Assembly (NCBI GenBank): GCA_039810485.1
Contig: JBDHXA010000049.1
Location: forward strand, 1-19,858
Length of the DNA stretch: 19,858 bases
Direction of reading: 5' to 3'
Source: JADZAA01 sp039810485
Lineage (GTDB): Bacteria > Bacteroidota > Ignavibacteria > Kapaibacteriales > UBA961
The notes under the pieces are model-generated. The model had not been told where the DNA came from. It worked only from the letters and a program-made list of their open reading frames with translations, and made no database searches. A program made the translations under genes and the position numbers. Positions 14,893-19,858 of this stretch are shown here, piece by piece (the stretch's first letter is position 1; the number at the start of each line of letters is the position of its first letter).

Positions 14893-16539
14893 ATGGCTAT
14901 TCGATTATTGCTTGCTTCACTTTCAGGTCTTTTGCTTGGATTTTCCTTTCCGCCTTTGCATATTGGTGCTGTTGCATTTGTCGGATTCTTGCCACTTCTC
15001 TTAGCTCTTGAGGGACTTCAAAAGCACTCGCATAGATTAATAGTATTATACATTGCATTTTTCTGTTTTTGCGGAGCCGGCAATTGGTGGGTGTTAAGCT
15101 GGCAGAAAAACACCGATCCATATCTTATATTGTCAGGCGCGGCTCTATGGATAGGGCATCCTTTCTTTTTTACGTTGCCATTTGCTGCATACCGATTTAT
15201 AGAAATACGAATCGGACGAAAAATTGCGCTATTGCTGCTCCCTTTGTTTTGGACTTCGTTTGAATGGTTTCATTCTCTATCCGACGCCTCTTATCCATGG
15301 CTGACGATTGGTTATTCTCAAATTTATAATACGCAAATAGCTCAATCAGCTGATATTGGTGGAGTTTGGCTTATTAGCTTTCTTGTTGTTGTCATTAATG
15401 TAATGCTGGCGATTCCTTTGTTTCGCGCACATGATTTGCGGACGAGGGGCAATAATGCTTCTTTTGCAAAGCAATTTATTTTAAGCCAAGAAATTTTCAT
15501 TGCGGCAGGATTACTGCTTGCGGTCGGATTCTATGGCGCTTGGCGCATGTCATTCATTCAAAAAGAAATAAATGCAGCTCGCACTTTGACTTCCGCAATT
15601 GTGCAGCCCAATATTGATCCTTGGAAAAAATGGTCAGGCAGTGTTTATGACCAAATAGTGCTGCATCAACATCTTGCAGATTCTCTTCGAAAATTTAAGC
15701 GTTATGATCTTTGCGTTTGGAGCGAAACTTCAATTCCATATTTAGGAATGATGAACAGCACTCCGAATGGATTGAATTTTTTGCAATCTTGGGTGGATTC
15801 CACTCATGCGGCACTTTTAGCTGGGTTTTCGGAATTTGCACTTTACTCGCCAGCCAAAGCTCCGGCGACTGCTAGAATGATGCCGAATGACACTTCACTA
15901 TTTTATGGCGCTTACAATTCTTCGGCATTATTGCCGGTTGGCGCTGCCAGCGGCTTGCAGCGTCCGACTCATAGAAAAATGAAATTAACGCCATTTGCCG
16001 AAAGAATACCTTTTGTTGAGTATTTTCCAATTACAAAAGAATGGTTGGAATGGGGCATTGGAATTTCAGACTGGCAAAAGGGCGAAAAACAAGAAACTCT
16101 TAATTTTACTGCTCGCGATAAAAAAATAAAATTAGGTAGCATTATTTGTATTGAATCAATATATCCTGATTTTGTTCGAAATTACGCTGCTGAAGGCGCT
16201 AATATTTTAGCTGTAATAACTAATGATGCTTGGTATAACTACACATTCGGCCCAGAACAGCATTATCAAATTGCAGCAATGCGAGCAATTGAGACTAGAA
16301 GAAGCATTATTCGAGCGGCAAATTCAGGAATTTCTGGTTTTATTTCTCCAATCGGAACATCTCAACTTCGTATAACGCCATATACTCAAAGCGCAGCTGC
16401 ATCAGAACTTCCATTGCTCGACACTATTACTCTTTATACTCGTTTTGGCGATTGGCTCCCGATGCTGCTGTCAATTATTTCGATTATTTCTTTGATAATA
16501 TCTGCCTTTCCTCGCGCAAAAAAATTTAATACTCACTGA
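14893..16539 (+). CDS. lnt: Apolipoprotein N-acyltransferase
   Basis: Lnt moves an acyl chain from phospholipid to the N-terminal Cys of lipoproteins at the inner membrane, the last maturation step before outer-membrane sorting. The 548-residue protein has about six hydrophobic segments in residues 1-230 and a nitrilase domain (about 233-515), then a final hydrophobic segment (about 521-540). The catalytic triad is visible: Glu278 in WSETS, Lys362 in the HRKMKLTPFAE segment and Cys419 in IICIES, with the gate-loop Glu370 and downstream TNDAWY (443-448). The ATG at 14893 is chosen over the in-frame TTG at 14890. No ribosome-binding site is evident. Confidence 0.95.
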   Translation: MAIRLLLASLSGLLLGFSFPPLHIGAVAFVGFLPLLLALEGLQKHSHRLIVLYIAFFCFCGAGNWWVLSWQKNTDPYLILSGAALWIGHPFFFTLPFAAYRFIEIRIGRKIALLLLPLFWTSFEWFHSLSDASYPWLTIGYSQIYNTQIAQSADIGGVWLISFLVVVINVMLAIPLFRAHDLRTRGNNASFAKQFILSQEIFIAAGLLLAVGFYGAWRMSFIQKEINAARTLTSAIVQPNIDPWKKWSGSVYDQIVLHQHLADSLRKFKRYDLCVWSETSIPYLGMMNSTPNGLNFLQSWVDSTHAALLAGFSEFALYSPAKAPATARMMPNDTSLFYGAYNSSALLPVGAASGLQRPTHRKMKLTPFAERIPFVEYFPITKEWLEWGIGISDWQKGEKQETLNFTARDKKIKLGSIICIESIYPDFVRNYAAEGANILAVITNDAWYNYTFGPEQHYQIAAMRAIETRRSIIRAANSGISGFISPIGTSQLRITPYTQSAAASELPLLDTITLYTRFGDWLPMLLSIISIISLIISAFPRAKKFNTH

Positions 16540-16662
16540 TCAGTTGAACGGGCGGATTCAAATTTAAAAAGTAATATTTCTATTGAATCTGCCAAGGATA
16601 AAATGATGGTAATATCATAATTTCGATTATTGGGAATTGTTAAACAATTCATGTAATTACGC

Positions 16663-17859
16663 TCAAAATAAACGTTGTAATTTTGCCATGTAAAACCCGT
16701 CGTTATTGCTTGTATGAGTCAGTAATCGCTGCTCTGCAATTAAGCGAAACTCATCATTATGCCGACTAAGAAAGTTTGCTATTTGCTTTTCGCCTTCAGC
16801 AGGGAATATACTACAAACTGAATAAATAAGATGGCCGTTCAAAGCAGTCATGCGACTGTAATGTTCAAGTATTTCTGACTGTTTATCACAAAATTCCTTA
16901 ATATCTTGAAGTTTAAGTCGCCATTTTGCATCTGGATTTCGACGGAATACTCCCGAGCCCGAACATGGTGCATCAAGAAGCACAACATCCGCTTTTTTTT
17001 CTAACCTTTTCACCACTTTAGTTGAATCAATAATTCGTGTTTCAATGATATCAATATGAGCTCTCGATGCTCTCTCGCGCAATTGTTGCAAAGCTGATTT
17101 ACGAATATCTAAAGCGATAATTTTTCCGCGATTTTGCATAATATCCGCTAAATGGAGCGTCTTTCCACCGGCGCCGGCGCATGCATCAATCACTCGCATA
17201 CCGGGCTGAACATTGCAAAAGATTCCGACTTCTTGCGAAGCAATATCTTGCATTTCATAAAAGCCTGCGAGAAATGCATATTTTACAAACAAGCTTTTCG
17301 ATGAATTTACCACAATTCCGCATTGATTATGCTCTGTTAATTGCGGTTCGTATCCTTGATGATGAAGCTCGTTAAAAAGCTGCTTACGACTACATGACCT
17401 CAGATTGACACGCAAAGAAATGGGCGGCGACTCAAGCATGGATAAAGCAATTTTTTCCCATGCAGCGCCGAGTTCATTGTAGCCATAAGCGTCAAGCCAA
17501 TCCGGCACAGACAGGCGAATTGCTCGAACTTTGCTCGCTTCTATTATTGATTCAGAAATTGCAACAACAATATTTTTATCAATCCCATGATTCATGCCTC
17601 GCAAGATTCTCCAAGACAATATAATACGATCAAAATTATCTTCTCCAATTTCTTGCAAAAGTCGAGCATTGCGAACCATATCATAGAACACAATGGCGAT
17701 TGTTCCACGCATGTTATTGTTACTCAGCCGATTCTCTCGGAACAATCGTTCAATTGCTCGATCAGCAAACTGACCTTTAAATAACACTTCGTTCCATAAC
17801 TGCTCTAAAAATTTCTTAACTTTCGGCAAATATGGAACAACAGTTTCATAATATTGCAT
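16663..17859 (-). CDS. RsmB/NOP2-family RNA cytosine-C5 methyltransferase
   Basis: The protein uses S-adenosylmethionine to methylate C5 of cytosine in RNA, probably 16S rRNA (RsmB-like). The start at 17859 gives 398 residues and places MQYYETVVPYL at the N-terminus, as in related short RsmB-like proteins; an upstream ATG at 17931 would add 24 residues of AT-rich, non-conserved sequence. An N-terminal helical domain (about 1-135) precedes the Rossmann domain, which has the SAM-site segment MRVIDACAGAGGKT, the DAPCSGSGVFRRNPDAKW block carrying one conserved Cys, and YSVCSIFP carrying the other. In YSVCS the usual Thr or Pro before Cys is Val. It is transcribed divergently from truA and converges on lnt. 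The exact RNA target is not certain. Confidence 0.85.
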   Translation of the reverse strand: MQYYETVVPYLPKVKKFLEQLWNEVLFKGQFADRAIERLFRENRLSNNNMRGTIAIVFYDMVRNARLLQEIGEDNFDRIILSWRILRGMNHGIDKNIVVAISESIIEASKVRAIRLSVPDWLDAYGYNELGAAWEKIALSMLESPPISLRVNLRSCSRKQLFNELHHQGYEPQLTEHNQCGIVVNSSKSLFVKYAFLAGFYEMQDIASQEVGIFCNVQPGMRVIDACAGAGGKTLHLADIMQNRGKIIALDIRKSALQQLRERASRAHIDIIETRIIDSTKVVKRLEKKADVVLLDAPCSGSGVFRRNPDAKWRLKLQDIKEFCDKQSEILEHYSRMTALNGHLIYSVCSIFPAEGEKQIANFLSRHNDEFRLIAEQRLLTHTSNNDGFYMAKLQRLF

Positions 17860-17978
17860 AAAATATGAACGATATATTACAGTAGTATTATATTTTACAA
17901 TATCTTGTAAATAATTAAACAATTTTATCATACAATATCAATACATTAAATATAATCTTGCATTACGACTTATATACA

Positions 17979-18770
17979 ATGAATGATCAAATAATCCAAT
18001 CTCATAAAAGTGAAGTTTTATTGCTTCGAATTGAATATGACGGGACAAGATATGCTGGCTGGCAATTTCAAAAAAATGCTCGCACAATACAAGAAACGCT
18101 GCAAAAATCTGTACACAAAATAACCGGTTTGCATTTGCCAGTTGTTGGCTCAGGGCGCACAGATTCCGGAGTTCATGCTCGAGGACAAATTGCTCATATA
18201 ATTTTTCGAAATTCAATAAATATTCCTGAACATAAAATCAATATAGCTTTTAACACTCGGCTGCCAAAAGACATACGTGTTACGGGAAGCCAAATTATGC
18301 ATCATGCAATTCATGCGCGCTATGATGCTTGCGCTCGCGAATATTCATATTTAATATCAAAATCAGACACAGTATTTGATAGGCATTTCCGATGGTTTAT
18401 GCCGTTTCCTTTTGATATTTCTCTGCTAATTGAATCAGCTCATATATTTCTCGGCAGCCATGATTTTACAACTTTTTCTAAACGTAATGACGATACATTA
18501 AACTACGCCTGCAATATTGAATTTTGTCATTGGGAACAAATAAATCCAGAAACAGTACGATTGCATATAAAAGCAGATCGTTTTGTGTATGGAATGGTAA
18601 GAGCAGTTGTTGGAGTAATGTTGGAAATTGCACGGAAGAAGCGGACTATCGAAGAAGTAAGAAACTCGCTTGCCGCTTGCGATCGCGCTCTTTGCAGCCA
18701 GCTAGCCGCTCCCGAAGGACTAACTCTTGAAAAAATTTATTATCCTGCTAAATTTGGAGTATTACTTTGA
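17979..18770 (+). CDS. truA: tRNA pseudouridine(38-40) synthase TruA
   Basis: TruA converts uridines 38-40 in the anticodon arm of many tRNAs to pseudouridine. From the ATG at 17979 it is 263 residues; an in-frame TTG at 17958 is a weaker alternative. The catalytic Asp62 lies in the VGSGRTDSGVHARGQ segment (56-70). The N-terminal LRIEYDGTRYAGWQ (16-29) and the central ARYDACAREYSYLI segment are also typical, as are DFTTFSK and FVYGMVRAVVGVM near the C-terminus. The last 31 bases overlap the 3' end of the convergent cupin gene. It sits about 120 bases from the divergent methyltransferase gene, so two RNA-modification genes share one intergenic region. Confidence 0.95.
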   Translation: MNDQIIQSHKSEVLLLRIEYDGTRYAGWQFQKNARTIQETLQKSVHKITGLHLPVVGSGRTDSGVHARGQIAHIIFRNSINIPEHKINIAFNTRLPKDIRVTGSQIMHHAIHARYDACAREYSYLISKSDTVFDRHFRWFMPFPFDISLLIESAHIFLGSHDFTTFSKRNDDTLNYACNIEFCHWEQINPETVRLHIKADRFVYGMVRAVVGVMLEIARKKRTIEEVRNSLAACDRALCSQLAAPEGLTLEKIYYPAKFGVLL

Positions 18771-19093
18771 TTCGGTTCGAAAAACAAAGCCAGCCAAATA
18801 GTGCGCTCATTCTCGGCTGTCCATTCCACTCTATGTTTGCAATGCGCCGGAATAAACAGATAATCTCCCGCTCTCAATATGCGCAAGTCTAGTTCCTGTT
18901 CTAATTTAATTCCAGCGCAACCAGTTAGAATCATTACCCATTCATGACGCTCCTGATCGTACCATTCTCCCTCGGGAGTTGCCTGACCGGTTGAAATTAT
19001 TCTTTCGATATAAATACCGCCAAAATCAAAAATCGGTTCTGATATTTCCAGCGTTGTTGCATGAAATGGAATTTTTGAGAAGATATTAGACAT
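18740..19093 (-). CDS. Small cupin-domain protein
   Basis: This 117-residue single-domain cupin starts at the ATG at 19093; an in-frame TTG at 19099 would add two residues. Cupin motif 1 is represented by the region around ERHEWVMILTGCAG, with one clear His and a Glu, and motif 2 by GDYLFIPAHCKHRVEW, with two His. Some of the usual metal ligands are therefore in place. The fold binds small ligands or acts in sugar, sulfur or amino-acid metabolism, but the substrate cannot be inferred. The C-terminal ten codons are antisense to the end of truA, a 31-base tail-to-tail overlap. It has no close partner in the same direction: the Spy-like gene upstream ends over 200 bases away, with a terminator between. 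Confidence 0.75.
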   Translation of the reverse strand: MSNIFSKIPFHATTLEISEPIFDFGGIYIERIISTGQATPEGEWYDQERHEWVMILTGCAGIKLEQELDLRILRAGDYLFIPAHCKHRVEWTAENERTIWLALFFEPNQSNTPNLAG

Positions 19094-19261
19094 GAGCAAG
19101 AAAGAATGTTCGTATCAAACAATATATAATCTGCAAATTTACGAACAAGAATAGAAAAATCATGCTAATGCCTACAATATATTCCTTTTACTATTAACGC
19201 TTATATTGCTTTCACGATATTCAATAACGGCGTAAATTGTAAAATAAATGATGAATAAAAT

Positions 19262-19299
19262 AAAAAAAGAGCCGAAACGCATTATTTCGACTCTTTTTT
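19262..19299 (-). terminator. Rho-independent terminator of the Spy-like gene
   Basis: On the minus strand, AAAGAGTCGAAA pairs with TTTCGGCTCTTT (one T-G pair) around a 7-base loop, followed by a T run. It lies 14 bases downstream of the Spy-like stop codon. The A-tract on the other side lets it work in both directions. It separates this gene from the cupin gene. Confidence 0.85.
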
Positions 19300-19313
19300 A
19301 ATTTAAATCTAGT

Positions 19314-19673
19314 CTATTGTTGTTTTTTCTCTTGCCGTTTTTCAAATTTCTGCAATTGATCGGGTGTTAATACTGCTTTTATTTTATCACGAGTTTGATT
19401 GCGAAGCTCATGCATTGCATTTTGTCGCGCTTCTTTATCAGAATACGTTTCTCGATTCCGTTTTGCTTCTGCCTTCGTGTTTTCAAGGATTGTTTTAATC
19501 TTAGTTGCTTGGTCGTCTGTCAGTTGCAAATGTTTTTTCATTTTGTCAATGCGCTGCTCAATATTCATCTTTTTATCCATCTTTTCAGATTTTTGTCCAT
19601 AAGTTGCTTGGAACATTCCCAAAGTCATAAACGCAAATAAGGCAATTGCTGCCACTTTCATAATGTTTTTCAT
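19314..19673 (-). CDS. Spy/LTxxQ-type periplasmic protein
   Basis: The 119-residue product has an N-terminal signal peptide (hydrophobic core about 6-20, predicted cleavage near residue 26, after ATYG). The mature part is highly charged and helical (MDKKMNIEQRIDKMKKHL, then Lys/Glu-rich helices). It has two LTxxQ motifs, LTDDQ near residue 51 and LTPDQ near residue 106, which define the Spy/CpxP-like superfamily. Members bind unfolded periplasmic proteins or act in envelope-stress sensing. The start is ATG at 19673, with AGAGGG 4 bases before it (19678-19683). The gene is monocistronic, closed by a strong terminator. The chaperone role is inferred from the family. Confidence 0.75.
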   Translation of the reverse strand: MKNIMKVAAIALFAFMTLGMFQATYGQKSEKMDKKMNIEQRIDKMKKHLQLTDDQATKIKTILENTKAEAKRNRETYSDKEARQNAMHELRNQTRDKIKAVLTPDQLQKFEKRQEKKQQ

Positions 19674-19785
19674 AACGCCCTCTGATAGAATTGTTGGTGA
19701 TGTATTTTAAATACCGGTTTCGAGGGTTTAGAGAACTTTGTCATTAATTCGGTTTAAAAATGAATTCAAATTAAGAGTTGGATCT

Positions 19786-19858
19786 ATGAGCCCACTCCGA
19801 AAAGTCGGATAAAAACCATAGATATTCAGCCGTTAAATTTCAATATCACATTTGTTTT
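19786..19858. mobile_element. End of a second, truncated-by-window transposon-like element
   Basis: The 26 bases 19786-19811 are identical to 13124-13149, the left end of the 192-bp element, including the terminal repeat and the CCGA-AAAG-TCGG hairpin. Sequence then diverges, so this is not simply another copy of the short element. The element continues past the right edge, so its other end and any transposase cannot be seen. It lies just over 100 bases upstream of the Spy-like start. Confidence 0.65.
19826..19858 (-). CDS. Possible C-terminus of a transposase running off the right edge
   Basis: On the minus strand an open frame enters from the right edge and ends at TGA (19826-19828), giving ten residues KTNVILKFNG. 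The stop lies 40 bases inside the element end at 19786, a normal place for an insertion-sequence transposase to finish. Ten residues are too few for a family call and the frame may be open by chance. Confidence 0.25.
   Translation of the reverse strand, partial: KTNVILKFNG

Noticed and set aside
16634..16650. 17-base palindrome GAATTGTTAAACAATTC between lnt and the rsmB-like gene
   Set aside because: As a hairpin it has only a short AT-rich stem and no T run on either side, so I do not call a terminator. It is not repeated elsewhere in the window.

Overview
The window comes from a Gram-negative bacterium with moderately AT-rich DNA, probably a member or relative of the Bacteroidota/Chlorobiota/Ignavibacteriota group. 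This is inference. It rests on outer-membrane genes (LPS heptose activation, apolipoprotein N-acyltransferase), on scarce Shine-Dalgarno sequences, on a -33/-7 promoter of the Bacteroidota type (TTTG-N20-TATTTTTG) before the tRNA gene, and on the separate heptose kinase and adenylyltransferase genes. No rRNA or species-level marker is present. Most of the window is ordinary housekeeping and envelope chromosome.

Layout. Positions 2-79 may hold the tail of a gene entering from the left. From 4883 down to 133, five minus-strand genes run as a likely operon or series: biotin carboxylase (accC), an M42 aminopeptidase, a membrane protein with a cyclic-nucleotide-binding-like domain, heptose-7-phosphate kinase and heptose-1-phosphate adenylyltransferase (the last two overlap by 4 bases). 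A divergent region of about 290 bases separates these from a plus-strand series: glmS, pgk (start overlaps the glmS stop), a rhomboid protease and ispG, closed by a hairpin terminator that overlaps the ispG stop. The next minus-strand block (14447 to 10429) encodes a small membrane protein, a DUF4349 lipoprotein, a UDP-glucuronate decarboxylase-like epimerase, an unknown membrane protein and a GT4 glycosyltransferase. The last three look like a surface-glycan cluster. After a tRNA-Thr(TGT) gene and its terminator come lnt (plus), an RsmB-like rRNA methyltransferase (minus), truA (plus), a cupin whose 3' end overlaps truA, and a Spy/LTxxQ-type periplasmic protein with a strong terminator.

The genes share an envelope theme. 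GlmS feeds amino sugars to peptidoglycan and LPS, RfaE1/RfaE2 make the activated heptose precursor, AccC supplies fatty-acid precursors, IspG supplies isoprenoid carriers, Lnt matures lipoproteins such as the DUF4349 protein, and the epimerase and glycosyltransferase build surface sugars.

The most interesting non-gene structure is a 192-bp transposon-like element (13125-13316). It has 18-bp perfect terminal inverted repeats, a 5-bp TAAAA target duplication and no coding capacity, and it sits just downstream of the DUF4349 gene and just upstream of the epimerase. A further copy of one of its ends starts at 19786 and runs off the right edge, probably the end of a larger, possibly autonomous, relative. 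I found no CRISPR array, prophage, defence system or toxin-antitoxin pair.
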